Position numbers and translations under genes: made by a program. From Actinoallomurus bryophytorum (lineage in GTDB: Bacteria > Actinomycetota > Actinomycetes > Streptosporangiales > Streptosporangiaceae), in contig NZ_VFOZ01000001.1 in NCBI RefSeq assembly GCF_006716425.1, positions 5,022,001 through 5,086,000 on the forward strand: a DNA stretch of 64,000 nucleotides, written 5' to 3'. Position 1 is the stretch's first letter; every line of letters begins with the position of its first letter. Positions 31,957 through 39,687 of the stretch are shown one piece after another. The notes below the pieces were generated by a model that saw nothing but the letters and a program-made list of their open reading frames with translations, was not told the origin of the DNA and ran no database searches.

Positions 31957-33372
31957 ATGACCTCGCCCGATTCCTGTCCGGCAGCGTCGCCGGACGGCGC
32001 GATGACGGATGACCCCACGACGGACGGCCCTCCTTCGCTGTACGGGCCGGAGTTCGCCGCCGACCCCGAAAGCGTGTACGGCAGGCTGCGCTCGTTCGGG
32101 CCCGTCGCGCCGGTCGAGCTGTCCCCGGGCGTGCCCGGCATGCTCGTCACCGACTACGACGTCGCGCTGGAGATCCTGCGTGACATGGACAGGTTTCCCC
32201 GTGACGCCCGCCGGTGGCAGCAGGGGATCCCGTCCGACTGCCCGATTCTGCCGATCATGGCCTACCGGCCGACGTGCCACCTGAGTGACGATCCTCTCCG
32301 TGCCCGGCTGCGGGACGCGGTGACCGACACCCTGGACCGGGTCGACCAGAACATCCTGCGCGGTTTCGTCGAGCGTTGCGCGGACCGGCTCATCGCCCAG
32401 ATCGGCCCTCAGGGCGAGGCGGACCTGCGCACCGAGTACTCCCTGATCCTGCCGTTGCAGGTCTTCAACGAGCTGTGCGGGTGCCCGGCCGAGCTCGGCG
32501 ACCGGATGGTCGCGGCCATCCAGGAGGTTCTCAAGTGGGAGAACTCCGAAGAGGCGAACATGACGCTCGGCCTGGCCGTCCTGGAGCTCATGGCGCTCAA
32601 GCGCGAGCAGCCCGGCCAGGACCTGACCACGTGGCTGCTCAACCATCCGGGCGAGCTCACCGACGAGGAGGTGGCGCACCAGCTGGTGATGATCATCGGC
32701 GCGGGCAGTGAGCTCGTGCAGAACCTCATCATCAACGCGCTGCGGCTGCTGCTGTCCGACGACCGGTTCGCCGGTGACCTGTCCGGCGGCAGCATGTCCG
32801 TCGAGGACGCGCTCGAAGAGGTCCTGTGGACGGACCCGCCGCTCGCCAACTTCGGTGTCACCTACCCGCTCGAGCCGCTGGACTTCCACGGAGTGAAGCT
32901 GCCCGCCGACGAGCCGGTCGTCATCAGCTTCGCCGCGGCCAACAACGACCCGTCGACCCTCGCCGAGCACCGGGCGGGCAACCGCGCCCACCTGGCGTGG
33001 GGCATCGGGCCGCACACGTGCCCGGCTCAGGGGCAGGCGCGCATCATCGCCACGGTCGCCATCGAGAAGCTCCTCGACGGGCTGCCGGACATGGAGCTCG
33101 CGGTCCCCGTCGACGAGCTCACCTGGCGGCCCGGCTTCATCCAGCGCGCCCTGTCCTCGCTGCCCGTACGCTTCCCGGCGCTCCCCGAACCCGAGCCGGA
33201 TCCGTTCGCGGGACCGTCCCGCGCCGACGAACGGGACGACGCCGACGCACTGGAGACGCTGGCGGCTCCCGCTCCCGCCCCCGCGCCCGTGGCGCAGGAG
33301 GCGCCGGCGCCCCCGACGCCGGCCCGCTGGTGGCGTCGCCTGGTGAAATGGTGGGCCGCCGACACGGACTGA
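31957..33372 (+). CDS. Cytochrome P450 lacking the ExxR arginine (CYP157-like)
   Basis: 471-residue soluble P450. The haem-binding loop is WGIGPHTCPAQ with Cys355. The I-helix reads IIGAGSELVQN, without the usual Thr. The K-helix, where P450s have ExxR, reads LEEVLW (Glu288 to Trp291): Arg is replaced by Trp. The Streptomyces CYP157 family is known for the same loss (EQSLW), so this is probably a relative. After the P450 fold (about 400) there is an acidic then Pro/Ala-rich tail ending in TPARWWRRLVKWW, an unusual aromatic-cationic end that could bind membrane. No ferredoxin gene is nearby. Substrate unknown. Confidence 0.88.
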   Translation: MTSPDSCPAASPDGAMTDDPTTDGPPSLYGPEFAADPESVYGRLRSFGPVAPVELSPGVPGMLVTDYDVALEILRDMDRFPRDARRWQQGIPSDCPILPIMAYRPTCHLSDDPLRARLRDAVTDTLDRVDQNILRGFVERCADRLIAQIGPQGEADLRTEYSLILPLQVFNELCGCPAELGDRMVAAIQEVLKWENSEEANMTLGLAVLELMALKREQPGQDLTTWLLNHPGELTDEEVAHQLVMIIGAGSELVQNLIINALRLLLSDDRFAGDLSGGSMSVEDALEEVLWTDPPLANFGVTYPLEPLDFHGVKLPADEPVVISFAAANNDPSTLAEHRAGNRAHLAWGIGPHTCPAQGQARIIATVAIEKLLDGLPDMELAVPVDELTWRPGFIQRALSSLPVRFPALPEPEPDPFAGPSRADERDDADALETLAAPAPAPAPVAQEAPAPPTPARWWRRLVKWWAADTD

Positions 33373-33392
33373 CCCCAGGTCGGTGACGTGAA

Positions 33393-33430
33393 CGGCCCTC
33401 CGACGGGCCGAAACGACTCCGGAGGGGCCG
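33393..33430 (+). terminator. Hairpin after the P450 gene
   Basis: CGGCCCTCC (33393-33401) pairs with GGAGGGGCCG (33421-33430) with one bulged G. Confidence 0.5.
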
Positions 33431-33494
33431 GGCGGCCGGGCCGGATCCGCCGCACCATGATCGTCCTGACCCGCCGACGAAACTGTTAAGAACC

Positions 33495-33523
33495 TTGACA
33501 GAAGCGTCGGCGGGTCTGACCAT
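33495..33523 (+). promoter_or_regulatory. Possible promoter of the GH18-like gene
   Basis: TTGACA at 33495-33500 followed 17 bp later by GACCAT. A short dyad GGTC-T-GACC (33513-33521) overlaps the -10 position; it is reminiscent of, but one base shorter than, DasR-type sites seen upstream of chitinase genes. Weak evidence. Confidence 0.35.
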
Positions 33524-33664
33524 GGTGCCCACGCGGATCCGCAGCCCTGTTCGCCCAACTCCTGTGACGTTCCCTCCTGGCCCCGGCCAGGGGTTCGACG
33601 CGTTCCGTCTGCCCCAGGACGGAGCGCCGGTTCTTTCGTCACCCCTCCTGTTGCTGGAGTGTTC

Positions 33665-35404
33665 ATGCGACCACGTACGCCCCTGCGTGCGGTCCTCGCC
33701 ACGACCGCCATGATTCTCGCCGCGTTCGGCATCGTCACGGTCAGCTCGACCGCCGCGAGCGCCGCGCCACTTCCCAGCCATGTGTACGCCCCCTACTTCG
33801 AGGCATGGATGGGTGATGACCCGGCCGCCCTCGCCCAGCAGTCCGGTGTCAAGTACCTGACCATGGCGTTCATCCAGACCGCTTCCAAGGGATCGTGTAC
33901 GCCGCTCTGGAACGGCGACACGGGCTCCCCGATCGCCTCGTCCACGTTCGGAACCTCGATCTCCTCGCTCAAGTCGGCCGGCGGCGACGTCATCCCCTCC
34001 TTCGGCGGCTACACCGCGGACAACACCGGCACCGAGATCGCCGACAGCTGCACCGACGTCGGTCAGATCGCCGCCGCCTACGAGAAGGTCATCACGACCT
34101 ACGACATCACCCGGATCGACCTCGACACCGAGGACAACTCGCTGAAGAACCCCGCCGGGATCGACCGGCGCAACAAGGCGGTCAAGCAGGTGGAGGACTG
34201 GGCCGCCGCCAACGGCCGTACGGTGCAGTTCTCCTACACGCTGCCCACCACGACCAGCGGGCTCTCGTCGGACGGGCTCGCCGTCCTGCAGAGCGCCGTG
34301 GCCAACAACGCCCGGATCGACGTCGTCAACCTGATGACGTTCGACTACTACGACAACGCGAGCCACCAGATGGCCAACGACACGCAGACCGCCGCCACCG
34401 GCCTGCACGGCCAGCTCGCGTCCCTGTACCCGGGCAAGAGCTCGGCGGCGCTGTGGAGCATGATCGGTGTCACCGAGATGCCGGGCATCGACGACTTCGG
34501 GGCGGCCGAGACGTTCACCACGGCCAACGCCACGCAGGTGGAGAACTGGGCCGTGAGCACCGGTATCAACACGCTGTCGATCTGGGCCCTCCAGCGCGAC
34601 AACGGCGGATGCCCCGGTACGGGCGGCTCCGGTACCTGCTCGGGCATCGCCCAGGACACCTGGTACTTCAGCCACACGTTCGAACCGTTCACCGGCGGCG
34701 GTGGCGGCACACCCGTGAACGACTTCTCGGTCGCGGCGTCGCCGTCCTCGGCGGCCGTCAACCCCGGCGGCTCCGCCTCGGCCACGGTGAGCACCGCCGT
34801 GACCTCCGGCTCCGCGCAGTCGGTCGCACTGACCGCGAGCGGCGCGCCCTCGGGCGTCACCGCGTCGCTGAGCCCCGCCTCGGTGACCGCGGGCGGCTCG
34901 TCCACGTTGAAGCTGACCACCACGTCGGCGGCCGCGCCGGGGACCTACCCCATCACGGTCACCGGCAAGGCGGGCTCGGGAAGCCACAGCGCCACGTTCA
35001 CCCTCACCGTCAACGGCTCCGGTGGCGGCTCCCTGGTCAACGGCGGCTTCGAGTCGGGCCTGACCCCCTGGACCTGCCAGCCGGGCGGTACGGCCGTGAA
35101 CTCGCCGGTGCACTCGGGCAGCCATGCCCTGCAGGTGGCGGCGACCGCGAGCCAGACCGGTGAGTGCGACCAGTCGCTGACGCTGCAGGCGAACCACGCC
35201 TACACGCTGACCGGCTGGGTCCAGGGCGGCTACGCGTACCTGGGAGTCTCCGGCGGCGCGAACGCGAGCACCTGGGCGTCGTCCACCGGCTGGACGAAGC
35301 TGACGGTTCCGTTCACCACGGACTCCACCGGGAAGGTGACGGTCTACGTCCACGGCTGGTACGCCCAGGGCAACGTCTACGCCGACGACCTCAGCGTCGC
35401 CTGA
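33665..35404 (+). CDS. Secreted GH18-like (chitinase-type) hydrolase with Ig-like and carbohydrate-binding domains
   Basis: 579 residues: signal peptide ending at about residue 34 (TAASAAPLP), a GH18-type barrel (about 37-345), a Ser/Thr-rich Ig-like domain (about 355-450) and a C-terminal carbohydrate-binding beta-sandwich (about 457-578, VNGGFESGLTPWTC). The GH18 motif DxxDxDxE appears as RIDLDTE with the catalytic Glu, and the NLMTFDYYDN strand matches the later conserved MxYD-type motif. Enzymes of this layout hydrolyse chitin or related glycans. ATG 33665 with GGAG five bases upstream is preferred to GTG 33659. A long perfect hairpin follows. Confidence 0.87.
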   Translation: MRPRTPLRAVLATTAMILAAFGIVTVSSTAASAAPLPSHVYAPYFEAWMGDDPAALAQQSGVKYLTMAFIQTASKGSCTPLWNGDTGSPIASSTFGTSISSLKSAGGDVIPSFGGYTADNTGTEIADSCTDVGQIAAAYEKVITTYDITRIDLDTEDNSLKNPAGIDRRNKAVKQVEDWAAANGRTVQFSYTLPTTTSGLSSDGLAVLQSAVANNARIDVVNLMTFDYYDNASHQMANDTQTAATGLHGQLASLYPGKSSAALWSMIGVTEMPGIDDFGAAETFTTANATQVENWAVSTGINTLSIWALQRDNGGCPGTGGSGTCSGIAQDTWYFSHTFEPFTGGGGGTPVNDFSVAASPSSAAVNPGGSASATVSTAVTSGSAQSVALTASGAPSGVTASLSPASVTAGGSSTLKLTTTSAAAPGTYPITVTGKAGSGSHSATFTLTVNGSGGGSLVNGGFESGLTPWTCQPGGTAVNSPVHSGSHALQVAATASQTGECDQSLTLQANHAYTLTGWVQGGYAYLGVSGGANASTWASSTGWTKLTVPFTTDSTGKVTVYVHGWYAQGNVYADDLSVA

Positions 35405-35419
35405 CGCCTGAGCGATCCC

Positions 35420-35456
35420 CACACGGCCCCGCCGGCAGGTCCGGCGGGGCCGTGTG
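35420..35456 (+). terminator. Long perfect terminator hairpin
   Basis: 16-bp perfect arms, CACACGGCCCCGCCGG and its complement, around a 5-base loop, 16 bp after the GH18-like gene; followed by TTCGTTG. Confidence 0.9.
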
Positions 35457-35570
35457 TTCGTTGAAGTGACGGCTCATCCATTAGCACGGGATTAAGATCG
35501 GTTAACACCGGTAATGGAGGAAACTCAGGCCGGTGTGATCTCCGTAAGACACCCGGATGGGGGATGAGCC

Positions 35571-35912
35571 ATGGCAACCGACAATGAGGGCGTCGGGTGG
35601 TATGTGCATCGCGGCAGACTGTCGGAGGCGGTCGAAGGCGCGGTCGAGACGGCGCACGGCCTGCGGAAGAAGACCGTCGAGCTGCAACCCGCATGCGTGG
35701 CCGCCGCGAGCGGCCATGAGGAGATGAATTTCGCGGCCGCGCTGACGGACTGCCATGGGCGGTTTTCGGATCACTTTCACGGCCATGCCGACGAGATTCA
35801 CGGGATCGGCAGCCGGCTGGGGCAGAACCACGCGACCTATTCCCTCGCCGAGCAACGGACGGATGACGCGGCCAGATATCCGGCGCCGGGCCTGTCGAAC
35901 CAGGAGATATGA
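35571..35912 (+). CDS. Small ESX/EspC-like helical protein
   Basis: 113-residue, mostly helical, hydrophilic protein without signal peptide or membrane segment. Size, predicted two-helix layout and its position just before a WXG-like/lysozyme fusion suggest an EspC/WXG100-type partner for type VII (ESX) secretion; there is no clean WxG motif, only VGWYVHRG near the start. It is rich in His (FSDHFHGHADEIHG). SD GGGGGATG precedes the ATG and the stop lies 4 bp before the next GTG. No ESX machinery is in the window. Family assignment is tentative. Confidence 0.55.
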   Translation: MATDNEGVGWYVHRGRLSEAVEGAVETAHGLRKKTVELQPACVAAASGHEEMNFAAALTDCHGRFSDHFHGHADEIHGIGSRLGQNHATYSLAEQRTDDAARYPAPGLSNQEI

Positions 35913-35916
35913 CGGC

Positions 35917-36906
35917 GTGGTCACCTTCGCTCAGCTCAGGGACGCGAACCCGGCGATGTTCCACCAGAGCGCCGCGGCATGGAAGGACTGGGCCGACGCG
36001 GCGCTCGAACACGCGGGTTACCTCGATGACAAGGTCGGCAAGCACATCGCCGAACCCCACTGGAGCGGACTCACCTCCGAGCTCGCCCGGGGCAAGGTCG
36101 CCCACACGCAGACGAACCTGTCGATCTCGGCCGAGCAGCTCAAGACGGTCGAGACCGTGCTCGTCACGGCCGGCCAGGACTTCGAGGAGGACCAGAACGA
36201 CCTCCTCACCGCCGTGGCCGAGGCCAAGCAGGCCGGCTTCAACGTCGACGGAAACGGCGTCGTGACGGTGCCGGAGAACCTCACCAAGGGCAAGCCGGCC
36301 GCCGACGTCAACAGCGTCAACAACCACGCGTCGGCCTGCCAGGTCCGCATCAACGCCGCCGTCTACCGGGCGACCAGAGTCGACACGGGCCTGACGAAAG
36401 AGCTCGCCGAGCTGATGCCGAAGAACGGCGGAAAGGGCGGGAACGGCGGGAAGGGTGGCCCGGGCGGAGGCGGCGGGGGGAACGGCGGCGGTGGCGCGCA
36501 CCGCGGCTACGGGCCCAGCGGAGGGCCTCCGATGCAGCGGCCCAGCGGCAAGGTCGCCGACTGGATCAACCAGGCGATCCAGATCTTGCGGGAGAACGGC
36601 GTCAACCTGGGCCCGGACGACGCGAGCTACATCGCCACCATCATCCAGTACGAATCGGGCGGAAACCCGAACTCGATCAACCTCTGGGACAGCAACTACG
36701 ACGCCGGCCATCCGTCCAAGGGGCTGATGCAGACCATCGACGGGACCTTCAACGAGCACGCGTTGCCCGGCCACACGAACATCTGGAACCCGGTCGACAA
36801 CATCATCGCCGGAACGAGGTACGCCCTCGAGAGGTACCACGGTTCGCTCGCCAATGTGCCCGGCATCCGCAACCTGCTCCATGGCGGCAAATACGTGGGC
36901 TATTAG
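35917..36906 (+). CDS. WXG-like helical domain fused to a lysozyme-like/SLT transglycosylase domain
   Basis: 329 residues without a classical signal peptide. The N-terminal 165 residues are helical, with FHQSAAAWKDWADAALEHAG and a central coiled region (TNLSISAEQLKTVETVL), like long WXG/ESX substrates. A Gly/Lys-rich linker (about 172-198) leads to a lysozyme-like domain: ADWINQAIQILRENGV, then IIQYESGGNPNSINLWDS with the catalytic Glu, SKGLMQTI and NIIAGTRYALERYHG. It likely cleaves peptidoglycan outside the cell after ESX-type export. GTG 35917 is chosen by the upstream AGGAG, which lies inside the end of the preceding gene. Confidence 0.75.
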   Translation: MVTFAQLRDANPAMFHQSAAAWKDWADAALEHAGYLDDKVGKHIAEPHWSGLTSELARGKVAHTQTNLSISAEQLKTVETVLVTAGQDFEEDQNDLLTAVAEAKQAGFNVDGNGVVTVPENLTKGKPAADVNSVNNHASACQVRINAAVYRATRVDTGLTKELAELMPKNGGKGGNGGKGGPGGGGGGNGGGGAHRGYGPSGGPPMQRPSGKVADWINQAIQILRENGVNLGPDDASYIATIIQYESGGNPNSINLWDSNYDAGHPSKGLMQTIDGTFNEHALPGHTNIWNPVDNIIAGTRYALERYHGSLANVPGIRNLLHGGKYVGY

Positions 36907-36912
36907 GCGAAG

Positions 36913-37614
36913 ATGGACACCATGCTGAAGGCCTTCGCCGAGCTGTCCACACCGCTGGTCGCCGACGCCTGTCTCCGGTGCGACGTGCCGCTGCGCGCCG
37001 CGCCGCCGGGTGTGGCGGCGGTCGTGCCCGGACACCGCGTCGCGGGCCGCGTGCTGCCGGCCCGGCACTACGGGAGCGTGGACGTGTTCCTGGAGGCGTT
37101 CGGCCGGGCCGAGGCGGGCGACGTGCTCGTCGTCGACAACGGCGGCCGCCAGGACGAGGCGTGCGTGGGCGACCTGGCCGTGCTCGAGGCCGAGGCGGCG
37201 GGCGCGTCCGGCGTGGTCGTGTGGGGACTGCACCGCGACACCACGGAGCTGGCCGAGATCGGGCTCCCGGTCTTCAGCTACGGCAGCCACCCCCCAGGCC
37301 CCGTACGCCTGGACGAGCAGGAGCCCGAGGCGCTGGTCAGCGCCCGGTTCGGGGAACACCGGGTGAGCGCGGACGACGTCGTCTTCGGCGACGAGGACGG
37401 CGTGCTGTTCGTCGCCGCCGAGCACGCCGAGCGCGTACTCGCGACCGCCGCCGGGATCCGGGACACCGAGCGCCAACAGGCGCGCAGGATCCGCGCGGGC
37501 GACACGCTGCGCCGGCAGACGGACTTCGCGGATTACCTGGCGCGGCGTGCCGCCGATCCCTCCTACACCTTCCGCCGGCACCTCCGGCGCATCGGCGGAG
37601 CCATCGAGGAGTAG
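36913..37614 (+). CDS. RraA-like / HMG aldolase-family protein
   Basis: 233 residues with the RraA fold: N-terminal LSTPLVADACLR, the central GRVLPARHYGSVDVFLEA, and the active-site region VVDNGGRQDEACVGDLAVLE plus VVVWGLHRDTTE (Arg-Asp). In enzymes of the family these residues bind Mg and pyruvate for 4-hydroxy-4-methyl-2-oxoglutarate aldolase/oxaloacetate decarboxylase activity; others regulate RNase E. The basic C-terminus (about 190-230) is extra. It begins 6 bp after the lysozyme-like gene, so co-transcribed, without an obvious functional tie. SD is AGGCGAAG. Confidence 0.82.
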   Translation: MDTMLKAFAELSTPLVADACLRCDVPLRAAPPGVAAVVPGHRVAGRVLPARHYGSVDVFLEAFGRAEAGDVLVVDNGGRQDEACVGDLAVLEAEAAGASGVVVWGLHRDTTELAEIGLPVFSYGSHPPGPVRLDEQEPEALVSARFGEHRVSADDVVFGDEDGVLFVAAEHAERVLATAAGIRDTERQQARRIRAGDTLRRQTDFADYLARRAADPSYTFRRHLRRIGGAIEE

Positions 37615-37664
37615 CGGGGAACCCGCTTGCGTGAGGCGCCGTCATACGGGGTGCGGAGGCGCAA

Positions 37665-38414
37665 ATGGACGCAGAAAACACATCACGGCATTCCCAGCTC
37701 CTGGTGGTGCCGCACCGGCCCGGACCCCTGATCGAGCTTCCGCCCGAGCAGCGGCGCGACGAGATCGACGACGTGCTGGACGAGCTGTTCGGCGAGGCTC
37801 CACGTGACACCCCGGGAGCGTTCGACGCCGTGCTGATCGGCGGCGGTGCCGCGCTGGCCGTCGCGGCCCTCGTCGCCCGCCTGCCGACCTGGCTCCTTGG
37901 GCTCGGCGTGGCCTGCGCCGCGTTCGGCCTGATCCTGCCCCTGCACCACGTCTGGACGCGGATCGTACGTGCGCGATCGCTGCGCCGTATCCGTGAGGTC
38001 ATGGGGCAGGGAACGCTCCTCGACGCCGGGCACCACGAGACCCGTCGCCTGATCCGCGCCTACCGCCGCGTCGAGCGGTCCACGGGGGACGGACTCGCCG
38101 CCGACGCCCTCGAATCGGCGCACCAGGCGTTGCTGGAGGTCGCCGGCCTGCTGCGCGGCCGCCGGCCCGAGAGCCCCGCCGAGCGGGAGTACGTCACCGA
38201 GCGCGCGGACGCGGTCTCCCGTCTCGCCGGCACGCTCGAACGGCCGGCGCCCGAGGAGGTCACCGAGCCGCCCGTCGACGAGAACTCCCTGCGCGACTCG
38301 GCCGTGCAGGCCCTGCGTGACCTGGACGAGCGGACCGGCTCCGGCTCGCTCACCCGGATGGAGCACCTGAACCGGCTCCTCGACGCGGAGGAGAAGCGCG
38401 ATGGCACTGTTTGA
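37665..38414 (+). CDS. Membrane protein of unknown function
   Basis: 249 residues: polar N-terminus (about 1-48) with an acidic helix (RRDEIDDVLDELFGEAP), two adjacent hydrophobic helices (about 52-70 and 73-92), then a long cytoplasmic helical domain with charged heptad-like stretches (RRIREVMGQG, LIRAYRRVER, ALRDLDERTG). No recognised family. It overlaps the next gene by 14 bp, so the two are coupled and probably act together; the acidic/helical character here contrasts with the arginine-rich partner. Confidence 0.7.
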   Translation: MDAENTSRHSQLLVVPHRPGPLIELPPEQRRDEIDDVLDELFGEAPRDTPGAFDAVLIGGGAALAVAALVARLPTWLLGLGVACAAFGLILPLHHVWTRIVRARSLRRIREVMGQGTLLDAGHHETRRLIRAYRRVERSTGDGLAADALESAHQALLEVAGLLRGRRPESPAEREYVTERADAVSRLAGTLERPAPEEVTEPPVDENSLRDSAVQALRDLDERTGSGSLTRMEHLNRLLDAEEKRDGTV

Positions 38415-39687
38415 CTGGCCGGACGAACCCGAGCCGGACGGACGGGACGAGTACGAGCCGGGCCCGGTGGCGCGGGTGCTGTCCATTCCTCTGCTGCCGT
38501 TCGTCTTCGCCTGGGACCTCGTCCGGTTGACGGTGACCCGTGGCCTGCCGGCGCTCGGCCGCGGCCTGGCGTGGCCGTTCCGCGCCGGCTGGGCCGTGCT
38601 CCGCGGGATCGGCGTGCGGCTGGGGATCGGCCTGCGCGCCCTCGGCCGGGTCCTCCTCGTTCTTCTGCGGCCCGTACGCATCGCCTGGCGCGGCCTGCGC
38701 GCGGTGGGCGTACGGCTGCTGGTCGGTCTCCGGGCACTGGGGCGCTCCGTGGCGATCGTGCTGCGGCTTCTGGGCCGAGGCCTGGCGTGGCCGTTCCGTG
38801 TCGCCTGGGCGGGTCTGCGGGTGTTCGGCATCCGGCTGGCGATCGGCCTGCGCGCCGTGGCGCGCGTGCTGGCGTGGCCCCTCCGCATCGGCTGGCGAGG
38901 GCTGCGCGCGGTGGGCGTACGGCTGGTGGTCGGTCTCCGGGCGCTCGGGCGTTCCGCGGCGGTCGTGCTGCGGTTCCTGGGCCGCGGTCTGGCATGGCCG
39001 TTCCGTGTCGCCTGGGCGGGCCTGCGGGTGTTCGGTATCCGGCTGGCGGTCGCGTTGCGTGCCGTCGGACGTGTCCTGGCGTGGCCGTTCCGCAGGGCCT
39101 GGGCCGGGGTCAGAGCGGCATGCGTGGCCGCCTTCCGCGTGCTTCGCGGCGGGATGAGGGTGCTCGGCCTGGGGGCGCGGTGGCTTTTCGGCCCGGTCGG
39201 GCGGGCACTGCGCGCGGCCGCGAGGCTGAGCGGGGCGGCCCTGCGCCGGGCCGGCGCGTACGCCGGGAGGTGTGCGGCCGGGATCGGGTCGGCGGTCGTA
39301 CGGACGGTACGCGTGGCGCTGTCCCCGGTCCGGCGTGCGGCCGTCGCCGTCCGCGAGGTCATGGGCGCCGTGTTCGGCTACGCGGGATCGCGGATGCTCA
39401 TGGCCTGCCGTACGGCCGCGGAGCCGGTACGCCGGCTCGGATTCACCGTCGCCGGCCGCGCCCGTGCGGCTCGCGCGGCGCTGCGGGAGAAGCGGGCGTC
39501 GATCCGCGCCTCGACGCGAGGACTGCGCGAGGGCGTCCGGCGAGGCTTCGGCGGCCGGCGGGCGCGCCCGAAGGCGCGAGCGCCACGGCGACGGGCCGGG
39601 GACGGAGCGCACGGCGGCGATCCGTCCCCGGCCGCCGGTCAGGAGACGCGGACGACGAAGGTCGTCGAGGCGGACCTTCCGTTGTAG
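38401..39687 (+). CDS. Arginine-rich protein with 69-residue amphipathic repeats
   Basis: 428 residues, unrecognised. After an acidic start (FDWPDEPEPDGRDEYEP) the protein is a tandem array: unit 1 at residues 52-123, unit 2 at 124-192, unit 3 from 193 to about 250. Each starts LGRGLAWPFR and contains sub-repeats of about 30 residues (GLRVFGIRLAIGLRA; GLRAVGVRLVVGLRAL). Almost every third or fourth residue is Arg among Leu/Val/Ala/Trp, giving cationic amphipathic helices, not normal membrane spans. The C-terminal part is Arg/Ala-rich and ends EADLPL. Units 1-2 and 2-3 also match at DNA level. It could bind membranes or polyanions. The gene overlaps the convergent GH3 gene by 49 bp. Confidence 0.75.
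   Translation: MALFDWPDEPEPDGRDEYEPGPVARVLSIPLLPFVFAWDLVRLTVTRGLPALGRGLAWPFRAGWAVLRGIGVRLGIGLRALGRVLLVLLRPVRIAWRGLRAVGVRLLVGLRALGRSVAIVLRLLGRGLAWPFRVAWAGLRVFGIRLAIGLRAVARVLAWPLRIGWRGLRAVGVRLVVGLRALGRSAAVVLRFLGRGLAWPFRVAWAGLRVFGIRLAVALRAVGRVLAWPFRRAWAGVRAACVAAFRVLRGGMRVLGLGARWLFGPVGRALRAAARLSGAALRRAGAYAGRCAAGIGSAVVRTVRVALSPVRRAAVAVREVMGAVFGYAGSRMLMACRTAAEPVRRLGFTVAGRARAARAALREKRASIRASTRGLREGVRRGFGGRRARPKARAPRRRAGDGAHGGDPSPAAGQETRTTKVVEADLPL

Noticed and set aside
33513-33521. DasR (dre) site in front of the GH18-like gene
   Set aside because: GGTC-T-GACC is one base short of the 12-bp chitinase repeat core and too degenerate to call.
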